The notes beneath the pieces were generated by a model. The model ran no database searches and was not told the DNA's origin. It worked only from the letters and a program-made list of their open reading frames with translations. Positions 57,416-64,000 of a stretch of 64,000 nucleotides of DNA are shown in pieces; the stretch's first letter is position 1, and every line of letters begins with the position of its first letter. This DNA comes from Pseudomonas sp. GOM6 (lineage in GTDB: Bacteria > Pseudomonadota > Gammaproteobacteria > Pseudomonadales > Pseudomonadaceae): NCBI RefSeq assembly GCF_029537485.1, contig NZ_JARPUS010000002.1, forward strand, positions 62,001 to 126,000, in the 5' to 3' direction. The position numbers were made by a program, and so were the translations under genes.

Positions 57416-58410
57416 GCGGCCACCTCTTCTCCTTTGTTATGTCGTTCGGCGAAAAACTGCCGAACGCTGGTGTACTGCGCGTCCGTACTGTCCAGACGAT
57501 TGAATTCGGCGCGGAATTCCCTGGCGCCGGGCAGGGTCGCCAGATACCAGCCGACATGCTTGCGAGCGATGCGTACGCCCATCAGGTCGCCATAGAAGGC
57601 GTGCAGTGCGGTCAGGTGTTCCAGCAGGATTCGTTCTACTTCGTAGAGGTTGGGGGCAGCCATTTCCGTGCCGGTCGCCAGATAGTGGGCGATCTCGCGG
57701 AAAATCCAGGGGCGGCCCTGGGCGGCGCGGCCGATCAGCAGGGCATCGGCGCCCGTAGCGTCGAGGACTTGCCTGGCCTTGTGTGGCGAGTCGATGTCGC
57801 CGTTGGCGAACACCGGAATCGAGACCGCCTGCTTGATGGCAGCAATGGTGTCGTACTCGGCCTCGCCGGTGTACAGGTCTGCGCGGGTACGGCCGTGTAC
57901 GGCCAGTGCGCTGATGCCGGCCTGTTCGGCGATTTTCGCTACGGTGATGCCGTTTTTGTTCTCGCGATCCCAGCCGGTGCGGATCTTCAGGGTCACCGGC
58001 ACGTCAACGGCATTGACCACGGCATCCAAGATGGCGCTGACCAGCGCTTCATCTTTCATCAGCGCCGAACCGGCAGCCTTGTTACAGACCTTTTTGGCCG
58101 GGCAGCCCATGTTGATGTCGATGATCTGTGCGCCCAGTTCGACATTGCGACGGGCGGCTTCGGCGAGCATTTCGGGATCGCCCCCGGCAATCTGTACCGA
58201 GCGTGGCTCGGGATCGCCCTCGTGGATCAGGCGCAGGCGCGACTTGCGGCTGTTCCACAGGCGTACGTCGCTGGTGACCATCTCGGAAACCACCATCCCG
58301 GCGCCGAGGCGTCGGCACAGCTGCCGGAACGGCTGATCGGTGACGCCCGCCATGGGGGCGAGGATCAGCTGGTTGGGCAGTGTATAGGGGCCGATGTGTA
58401 CCACCGACAT
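57412..58410 (-). CDS. dusB: tRNA-dihydrouridine synthase B
   Basis: A 332-residue FMN-dependent enzyme that reduces uridines in the D-loop of tRNA. The TIM barrel (ILAPMAGVTDQPFRQLCRRLGAGMVVSEM), the catalytic cysteine motif NMGCPAKKV and KIRTGW are present. ATG 58410 gives the family start MSVVHIGPY; upstream in-frame ATGs add unrelated sequence. Cotranscribed with fis. Cytoplasmic. Confidence 0.96.
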   Translation of the reverse strand: MSVVHIGPYTLPNQLILAPMAGVTDQPFRQLCRRLGAGMVVSEMVTSDVRLWNSRKSRLRLIHEGDPEPRSVQIAGGDPEMLAEAARRNVELGAQIIDINMGCPAKKVCNKAAGSALMKDEALVSAILDAVVNAVDVPVTLKIRTGWDRENKNGITVAKIAEQAGISALAVHGRTRADLYTGEAEYDTIAAIKQAVSIPVFANGDIDSPHKARQVLDATGADALLIGRAAQGRPWIFREIAHYLATGTEMAAPNLYEVERILLEHLTALHAFYGDLMGVRIARKHVGWYLATLPGAREFRAEFNRLDSTDAQYTSVRQFFAERHNKGEEVAA

Positions 58411-58592
58411 GGGGTCATCCCTGTTCTGGCGAAGGTCGTTTGGCAAAGGCGTAGCACCGCCTGTACGTAAAACGGCGTTCGGGGGAGTGCGAAAAAGGGA
58501 GGGCATGATACCCGCTCTCGGTGACCGGATAAAGGCTGTTTTGAACAAATTATGAACAGTCGTCGGCTTATTGCCTTTGCTCGGTGTGGCGT

Positions 58593-58622
58593 CTGCAAGT
58601 GCCGGAATTCCGGCGCTTGCAG
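58593..58622. other. Inverted repeat after the DUF3426 gene
   Basis: CTGCAAGTGCCGG (58593-58605) and CCGGCGCTTGCAG (58610-58622) flank an AATT centre, with one mismatch. It starts 2 bases past the stop codon of the DUF3426 gene. No U-tract is present, so it is a hairpin 3' end rather than a clear terminator. Confidence 0.5.
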
Positions 58623-58623
58623 C

Positions 58624-59907
58624 TTATTCGGGGGAGTGGAAGTTGAGGCTGTAGTTGACCGCTCTGGCGCCGGGGTCCTTGATCTCCAAGGAGATGTGGA
58701 TGGGCGTCTGCGGCGGCATTTCGGCCTGGCCGGCCAGCTCGCCGCTGAGGTACTCGCTGGGGCGGAAGCGGCTGCCGACGATCAGCTGGCCATTGATGTC
58801 GGCGAAGCGCAATTCCAGTACCGGGAACGGCTGGGCAAAGGGCGCGCGGTTGTAGAGGATGGCGTCCACCAGCAGCGCGTCCATGTACTGCGGATGACTG
58901 CGCACCACCAGGTTGGTGCTGCGAATCTGGCTGATGTCGACCTTGGACGGCAGGCTGCAGCCAATCTCCGGGCAGACGGCTTCGAACCAGGGACGGTACT
59001 GATCCTGGCGAGCCAGTTCCTCGAAGTGATAGGCAATGTATTGGAAGGCCAGTGCGCCGGCGCCTAGCAGGTTCAGCAGGCCCCAGCCGAACCAGCGGCC
59101 CCAGGGCTTCTTCGGCTGTTGCCAGTCGAGTTGCAGTGGGTCGTCGCTGAGATCCAGCAGGCTGTCGTCACGCAGGGCGGGCTCGCTGCGTTCTGGCTTC
59201 TGGGGCGCCTGGTGGCGGGTACGGTAGGCGCTATCGTCGATCTCTTCGGGCTCGTCGGGCTCGCCGCGGGCATCTGGCTCATCGATGACCGGCTCGGTAC
59301 GTATTTCGGCGACGTGCTCCCTGGGCTCTTCGGGTAGCGAAGGGACAGCGCTTTCCGTGCGCGCAGGCTGGCGTGGGGGTTCTGCCTTGCGCGTTGTTTC
59401 TTCCTTGAGCAGGGAAACGGCCCAGCTCTCGTCATGCTTGTCGGTGGTTTCTTCCGTGCTCTGGAATGGGGTGATGGCCGGCTGAGTCGCGCTGGACATG
59501 GCCGTGAACTCGCGCGACAGCTGCATTTCCTGTTCTTCCAGCTTGGCCAGCTCTTCGTCCAGGTCAAGGCTATCCAGATCCAGGTCATCGTGGATCCACA
59601 GGGTGTCGACGGACTTCTTCTCGGGGGCTGGCGGCGTCGCTTTGCTCTCGGGCGGTGTCACCCTGGCCGGAGGTGCTACAGGGCTGGGCGCCGGTGCCGC
59701 AGCCGATGCCGCGGGCTTGCTTGGCGATGGCGCTGCGGCAGCAGGTTTACCGGCGCGGGTCTGATCCACCAGCATCTGCTGGGCGGCATTGAACACGCGC
59801 ATGCAAGCCCCGCAGCGCACAGCGCCATGGGCAGCACCCAGCTGTGCGCGACTGATGCGGAAGCTGGTGCGGCAGTGGGGGCATTGGGTGACAAAACTGT
59901 CGGTCAT
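58624..59907 (-). CDS. Zinc-ribbon membrane protein with DUF3426
   Basis: A 427-residue protein. The N terminus has an MJ0042-type zinc ribbon (CPHCRTSFRI, then CGACMRVF at about residues 32-39). A long acidic, low-complexity linker follows, then one membrane helix (about 275-295, WFGWGLLNLLGAGALAFQYI) and the DUF3426 domain at the C terminus (about 320-425). Function is unknown. It is cotranscribed with prmA and probably precedes dusB in the same direction. The zinc ribbon should be cytoplasmic and DUF3426 periplasmic. Confidence 0.85.
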   Translation of the reverse strand: MTDSFVTQCPHCRTSFRISRAQLGAAHGAVRCGACMRVFNAAQQMLVDQTRAGKPAAAAPSPSKPAASAAAPAPSPVAPPARVTPPESKATPPAPEKKSVDTLWIHDDLDLDSLDLDEELAKLEEQEMQLSREFTAMSSATQPAITPFQSTEETTDKHDESWAVSLLKEETTRKAEPPRQPARTESAVPSLPEEPREHVAEIRTEPVIDEPDARGEPDEPEEIDDSAYRTRHQAPQKPERSEPALRDDSLLDLSDDPLQLDWQQPKKPWGRWFGWGLLNLLGAGALAFQYIAYHFEELARQDQYRPWFEAVCPEIGCSLPSKVDISQIRSTNLVVRSHPQYMDALLVDAILYNRAPFAQPFPVLELRFADINGQLIVGSRFRPSEYLSGELAGQAEMPPQTPIHISLEIKDPGARAVNYSLNFHSPE

Positions 59908-59972
59908 GCGGCGGTCCGTGCGAAACAGGGCGCTAGTTTACCCAGGCAGGGGCCTGGGAATACAAGCGCTTG

Positions 59973-60851
59973 CTAGCGTTTTACCCCGCTGATACGCACC
60001 CAGCCGTCCTTGATCGCAGTCGGATCGAGGTCGAAAGCGCCAGCATAGGCTTCACGTACTTCTGCTGCCTGCTCGGCGAGGATGCCGGACAGCGCCAGGC
60101 GGCCTCCGGCCTTGACCAGGGCGGTGATCTGCGGCGCCAGCGATACCAGCGGGCCGGCCAGGATATTGGCGACCACCACATCGGCCGGCTGTTGCGGCAT
60201 GTCGGCGGGCAGGTAGACCGGGAAGCGTGCCGGGTCGATGCCGTTGCGCGAGGCATTGTCGCGCGAGGCTTCCAGAGCCTGCGGATCGATGTCGGTGCCG
60301 CGTGCCTGCGGCGCGCCGAGCAGCAGGGCGGCGATGGCGAGGATGCCGGAGCCGCAACCGAAGTCGATCACGTCGCAGTCGGTTAGTGCCTGGCCGTCCA
60401 GCCATTCCAGGCACAGCGCGGTAGTCGGGTGGGTGCCGGTGCCGAAGGCCAGGCCCGGGTCGAGCAGCAGATTGACCGCGTCCGGCTCCGGCGCGGCGTG
60501 CCAGCTCGGTACGATCCACAGGCGCTGGCCGAAGCGCATGGGCTGGAAGTTGTCCATCCAGCTGCGTTCCCAGTCCTGGTCTTCGATCTGCTCGATCTCG
60601 TGGGCTGGCAGTTCGCCGCCGGTGAGCAGTTGCAGATGCGCGATCAGATTGGCCGGGTCGGTGTCGGCCTCGAACAGAGCCAGTAGGTGGGTGTGCGACC
60701 ACAGCGGGGTGGTGCCCAGGTCCGGTTCGAAGATCGGCTGATCCTCGGCGTCCATGAAGGTCACCGACACGGCGCCGACGCCGAGCAGGGCATCTTCGTA
60801 GGTCTCCGCCTGTTCGGGGGTGATGGCGAGACGGACTTGTAACCAGGGCAT
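59973..60851 (-). CDS. prmA: Ribosomal protein L11 methyltransferase
   Basis: A 292-residue SAM-dependent enzyme that methylates L11. The N-terminal substrate-recognition domain ([20 protein letters not shown]) and the methyltransferase domain with motif [19 protein letters not shown] are present. It follows accC by 135 bases in the usual gammaproteobacterial order accB-accC-prmA. Cytoplasmic. Confidence 0.95.
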   Translation of the reverse strand: MPWLQVRLAITPEQAETYEDALLGVGAVSVTFMDAEDQPIFEPDLGTTPLWSHTHLLALFEADTDPANLIAHLQLLTGGELPAHEIEQIEDQDWERSWMDNFQPMRFGQRLWIVPSWHAAPEPDAVNLLLDPGLAFGTGTHPTTALCLEWLDGQALTDCDVIDFGCGSGILAIAALLLGAPQARGTDIDPQALEASRDNASRNGIDPARFPVYLPADMPQQPADVVVANILAGPLVSLAPQITALVKAGGRLALSGILAEQAAEVREAYAGAFDLDPTAIKDGWVRISGVKR

Positions 60852-60935
60852 GGTGAACCTCGTGTGCGGTGCAGCGGGATGGTGCAGTTTGGGCGCGCAG
60901 CTTACTTGAGGGGGCTGCGCCCCGCCAGTTTAGGC

Positions 60936-60971
60936 GCCGAAACGACAGAGGCCGCCCGAAGGCGGCCTCTG
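60936..60971 (-). terminator. Hairpin terminator after accC
   Basis: CAGAGGCCGCC and GGCGGCCTCTG (60946-60956 and 60961-60971) form an 11-bp stem with a TTCG tetraloop on the minus strand, followed by a short TCGTTT. It lies 15 bases past the accC stop. Confidence 0.65.
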
Positions 60972-60986
60972 TGCATGGCAGGACAA

Positions 60987-62342
60987 TCAGTGTTTATCCA
61001 TGCCCAGCTTCTTCTCCAGGTAGTGGATATTGATTCCACCCTTGAGGAAGCCTTTGTCGCGAGTCAGGTCGCGGTGCAATGGGATGTTGGTCTTGATCCC
61101 GTCGACCACGATCTCGTCCAGGGCGTTGCGCATGCGCGCCATGGCCTCGTCGCGGGTGCGACCGTAGGTGATCAGTTTGCCGATCAGCGAGTCGTAGTTC
61201 GGCGGTACCGAATAACCGCTGTACAGGTGCGAGTCGACGCGGATGCCGTTACCGCCCGGAGCATGGAAATGCTTTACCTTGCCGGGGCAGGGCATGAAGT
61301 TGTCCGGGTCTTCGGCGTTGATCCGGCATTCCAGGGCGTGACCGAGGATCTTCACGTCTTCCTGCTTGATCGACAGCTTGTTGCCAGCGGCGATGCTGAG
61401 CATTTCCTTGACGATGTCGACGCCGGTGACCATTTCGGTAACCGGGTGCTCGACCTGCACGCGGGTGTTCATCTCGATGAAGTAGAAACGGCCGTCTTCA
61501 TAGAGGAACTCGAAGGTGCCGGCACCGCGGTAGCCGATCTCGATGCAGGCATCGACGCAGCGCTTGAGCACCTCGGCGCGGGCCTTTTCGTCGATCTGCG
61601 GGGCAGGTGCTTCTTCCAGCACCTTCTGGTGGCGACGCTGCAGCGAGCAGTCGCGGTCGTACAGGTGGATGGCATTGCCCTGGCCGTCGGACAGGACCTG
61701 GACTTCCACGTGGCGCGGGTTGCCGAGGAACTTCTCCAGATAGACCATCGAGTTGCCGAACGCCGCGCCCGCTTCGGTGCGGGTCAGCTTGGCCGACTTG
61801 ATCAGGTCTTCTTCCTTGTGCACAACGCGCATGCCGCGACCACCGCCGCCGCCAGCGGCCTTGATGATCACCGGATAGCCCACTTCGCGAGCAATCTTCA
61901 GCGCTTGTTCCTCGTCTTCCGGCAGCGGGCCGTCGGAGCCTGGAACCACCGGCACGCCGGACTTGATCATGGCGTCCTTGGCGGACACCTTGTCGCCCAT
62001 CAGGCGGATCACGTCGGCGGTCGGGCCGATGAAGGCGAAGCCGGATTTCTCCACCTGCTCGGCGAAGTCGGCGTTCTCGGCGAGGAAACCGTAACCCGGG
62101 TGGATCGCGGTGGCGCCGGTGACCTCGGCGGCGCTGATGATGGCCGGGATGCTCAGGTAGGACTGCGCGCCCGGTGCCGGGCCGATGCAGACGGTCTCGT
62201 CGGCCAGGCCCAGGTGCATGAGTTCACGGTCGGCGGTGGAATAGACCGCCACCGTCTTGATATCCAGTTCCTTGCACGCGCGCAGGATGCGCAGGGCAAT
62301 TTCGCCACGGTTGGCGATCAGGACTTTCTCCAGCTTCTGCAT
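60987..62342 (-). CDS. accC: Acetyl-CoA carboxylase, biotin carboxylase subunit
   Basis: A 451-residue ATP-grasp enzyme that carboxylates biotin on AccB. The glycine-rich ATP loop (GGGGRGMR) and the active-site [30 protein letters not shown] are intact. ATG 62342 follows GGGGAG and gives the family start [20 protein letters not shown]. It starts 16 bases after accB. Cytoplasmic. Confidence 0.97.
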   Translation of the reverse strand: MQKLEKVLIANRGEIALRILRACKELDIKTVAVYSTADRELMHLGLADETVCIGPAPGAQSYLSIPAIISAAEVTGATAIHPGYGFLAENADFAEQVEKSGFAFIGPTADVIRLMGDKVSAKDAMIKSGVPVVPGSDGPLPEDEEQALKIAREVGYPVIIKAAGGGGGRGMRVVHKEEDLIKSAKLTRTEAGAAFGNSMVYLEKFLGNPRHVEVQVLSDGQGNAIHLYDRDCSLQRRHQKVLEEAPAPQIDEKARAEVLKRCVDACIEIGYRGAGTFEFLYEDGRFYFIEMNTRVQVEHPVTEMVTGVDIVKEMLSIAAGNKLSIKQEDVKILGHALECRINAEDPDNFMPCPGKVKHFHAPGGNGIRVDSHLYSGYSVPPNYDSLIGKLITYGRTRDEAMARMRNALDEIVVDGIKTNIPLHRDLTRDKGFLKGGINIHYLEKKLGMDKH

Positions 62343-62358
62343 TACGGGCTCCCCGTGA

Positions 62359-62820
62359 TCAGACGATGGTGAACAGAGGCTGGTCGTACTCAACCGGCTG
62401 ACCGTTCTCAACGAGGATCTGCTCGATCACGCCGCTGGCTTCGGCTTCGATGTGGTTCATCATTTTCATTGCTTCGACGATGCAGAGGATGTCGCCTTTC
62501 TTCACGGTCTGGCCGACTTCGGCAAAGTTGGCCGAGGTCGGCGAGGCGGCGCGGTAGAAGGTGCCGACCATCGGCGAGCGCACCACGTGGCCGTTCAGTT
62601 TGGCAGCGGCCGGGGCAGCTTCGGCGGCCGGCGCTGCGGCGGCAGGTGCGGCAACCGGGGCGGCTACCGGCGCCGGCGCGGCGGCGTAAACCGGGGCGGC
62701 CATGGCCTTGGCGCTGTGGCGGCTGATGCGCACGGACTCTTCGCCCTCGCGGATCTCCAGTTCATCGATACCGGACTCTTCCAGCAGCTCGATCAGTTTT
62801 TTGACTTTGCGGATATCCAT
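62359..62820 (-). CDS. accB: Acetyl-CoA carboxylase biotin carboxyl carrier protein
   Basis: A 153-residue BCCP. The N-terminal helical part ([19 protein letters not shown]), an Ala/Pro-rich swinging linker (about residues 42-75) and the biotinyl domain with K119 in EAMKM are present. Biotin is attached there by BirA. It is the first of the accBC pair, 25 bases after aroQ. Confidence 0.97.
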   Translation of the reverse strand: MDIRKVKKLIELLEESGIDELEIREGEESVRISRHSAKAMAAPVYAAAPAPVAAPVAAPAAAAPAAEAAPAAAKLNGHVVRSPMVGTFYRAASPTSANFAEVGQTVKKGDILCIVEAMKMMNHIEAEASGVIEQILVENGQPVEYDQPLFTIV

Positions 62821-62845
62821 AGTTTTTCAACTCCCAAGGGTGAGG

Positions 62846-63289
62846 TCAGGGGCGTTCTAAATGTTCCAGGGCGGCTTCCAAAGCCAGGCGGTAACCGCTG
62901 GCGCCGAGGCCGCAGATCACACCTACCGCTACGTCGGAGAAGTAGGAGTGATGGCGGAAAGGTTCACGTTTGTGCACGTTGGACAGGTGCACTTCGATGA
63001 ATGGGATGCTCACTGCCAGCAGCGCGTCACGTAATGCGACGCTGGTGTGGGTAAAAGCGGCGGGATTGATCAGGATAAAGTCGACACCTTCGCCTTTTGC
63101 GGCATGAATGCGGTCGATCAGTTCGTATTCGGCATTGCTCTGCAGGGACATCAGGTGGTGGCCGGCGGCGCGTGCGCGCTGCTCCAGGTCCTGATTGATT
63201 TCGGCGAGGGTAGTGGCGCCGTATTTGTCGGGCTCGCGGGTGCCCAGCAGATTGAGGTTGGGGCCGTGCAGCACCAGGAGAGTGGCCAT
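62846..63289 (-). CDS. aroQ: Type II 3-dehydroquinate dehydratase
   Basis: A 147-residue shikimate-pathway enzyme of the type II class. The N-terminal [16 protein letters not shown], the catalytic [15 protein letters not shown] and the [17 protein letters not shown] segments are intact. Its location before accB is the gammaproteobacterial aroQ-accB-accC order. Cytoplasmic. Confidence 0.97.
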   Translation of the reverse strand: MATLLVLHGPNLNLLGTREPDKYGATTLAEINQDLEQRARAAGHHLMSLQSNAEYELIDRIHAAKGEGVDFILINPAAFTHTSVALRDALLAVSIPFIEVHLSNVHKREPFRHHSYFSDVAVGVICGLGASGYRLALEAALEHLERP

Positions 63290-63411
63290 GGGCGCTTCCT
63301 TGTTATTCTGACCTTGGTTTGGCCGGGACTATGCCGAAAGCGCTGCAGGCTGTCCAGTTACCAGAAATAGCCGGCAAGATGGACGAAATTTGCGGCAGAA
63401 ATATGACGTGG

Positions 63412-64000
63412 TCAGTTCTGGCGTGTGGCGGCGCGGGTCAGGCGTTCGGCGAAGTCGGCGGCGCTGATTTCACCTACGACACGTAAATCCGACCATTCGT
63501 CACCGTTTGCAGCAAAGAACAGAATCGCCGGCGGACCGAACAGCTGGTAGCGGTCGAGCAGGGCGCGCTGTTGCTCATTGCTGTCGGTGATGTCGAAGCG
63601 GATCAGCCGATAGCCGCCCAGCTGTGCGGTGACGGCGGGGGCAGTCAGCACTTCGCGCTCGATCACCTTGCAGCTGATGCACCAGTCGGCGTACCAGTCC
63701 AGCAGCAGCGGCTGGCCGGCTTTTTTCGCTTCGGCGAGTGCGGTGTCGAGTTCGGCCGGGGTAGTGATGGTTTGCCACTCGCTATGTGTCGCAGCGGTCG
63801 CCTGAGTGACGACGGCCGCTTCGGTGCGGCCCAGCGGACGCAGGGGGTCGCTGGCGCCCTGCAGGGCGCCGATCCAGGCGAGGACGGCGTAGACCAGCAG
63901 TGGCAGGCCGATCAGCTGCGCGAGCTTCTGGTGATGGGTCTTGGGCGTCAGCTCCAGTACGCCGAGCCACAGGGCGATGCCGGCGGCCCACAGACCCCAC
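63412..64000 (-). CDS. dsbD: Thiol:disulfide interchange protein DsbD, C-terminal part
   Basis: The frame is open to the right window edge, so the N-terminal periplasmic domain and most of the membrane domain lie outside. What is left begins in the last membrane helices (WGLWAAGIALWLGVLEL and LIGLPLLVYAVLAWIGA) and ends with the C-terminal thioredoxin-like domain bearing the CISC pair in DWYADWCISCKVIE. DsbD carries electrons from cytoplasmic thioredoxin to periplasmic DsbC and other acceptors. aroQ follows after 122 bases, as in P. aeruginosa. Confidence 0.95.
   Translation of the reverse strand, partial: WGLWAAGIALWLGVLELTPKTHHQKLAQLIGLPLLVYAVLAWIGALQGASDPLRPLGRTEAAVVTQATAATHSEWQTITTPAELDTALAEAKKAGQPLLLDWYADWCISCKVIEREVLTAPAVTAQLGGYRLIRFDITDSNEQQRALLDRYQLFGPPAILFFAANGDEWSDLRVVGEISAADFAERLTRAATRQN

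Noticed and set aside
60987..62820. accB-accC as the missing urea carboxylase of the atzF pathway
   Set aside because: Length, motifs and the aroQ-accB-accC-prmA context identify them as acetyl-CoA carboxylase subunits.

Overview
The window looks like chromosomal DNA of a Pseudomonas species, GC-rich and close in gene order to P. aeruginosa but not identical to it. The evidence is conserved gene order recalled from that genus: hscA-fdx-iscX-ndk-rlmN-pilF-rodZ-ispG-hisS-yfgM-bamB-der at the left, valS-x-holC-pepA/lptF-lptG in the middle, and dsbD-aroQ-accB-accC-prmA-x-dusB-fis-purH-purD-retS followed by the urea genes at the right. I saw no tRNA or rRNA gene, CRISPR array, transposase or prophage gene. 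No intergenic stretch exceeds about 300 bases; the longest gaps (about 210-233 bases) are described as repeats, promoters or hairpins.

Layout. 1-11.7 kb (+): end of the Fe-S assembly operon, then ndk, the 23S/tRNA methyltransferase RlmN, the type IV pilotin PilF, RodZ, IspG, HisS, a YfgM-like protein, BamB, the GTPase Der and a PLP aminotransferase. 11.7-14.9 kb (-): a sodium-pumping oxaloacetate decarboxylase, oadGAB, with a near-consensus sigma54 element upstream. 15.1-24.5 kb: valS, holC, pepA (-), divergent lptFG (+), a tiny lipoprotein and an orphan short Hsp70 (-). 24.6-38 kb is the accessory part: two solitary periplasmic binding proteins, a DUF4198 protein with a TonB-dependent receptor, a soluble oxaloacetate decarboxylase with a paired palindrome, a periplasmic arylsulfatase, an AraC regulator with a divergent cupin and an epimerase, small DksA-like and hypothetical proteins, and two transporters.

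38.0-64 kb is one uninterrupted minus-strand run of 24 genes. Read in the direction of transcription it goes from dsbD (cut by the window end) through fatty-acid carboxylase subunits (accB, accC), prmA, dusB-fis, purH, purD, the hybrid kinase retS and a MarC protein to a 12-kb urea cluster: allophanate hydrolase, a GntR regulator, the urea ABC transporter urtABCDE, ureD, and urease subunits ureA, ureB and ureC with an acetyltransferase gene between ureA and ureB. The nickel-insertion genes ureEFG and a urea carboxylase are not in the window.

The most interesting signals are: (1) two nearly identical 15-bp palindromes about 209 bp apart, one in the promoter and one inside the coding region of the oxaloacetate decarboxylase gene, the latter written in rare codons; (2) the sigma54-type element before oadGAB; (3) repeat families placed in the gaps of the urea and purine genes, one of which seems to supply the ribosome binding sites of ureC and urtE; (4) allophanate hydrolase with its own GntR gene fused to the urea transporter operon without urea carboxylase. 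I did not find a clearly new multi-gene system; the accessory clusters at 24.6-35.6 kb are the best places to look.
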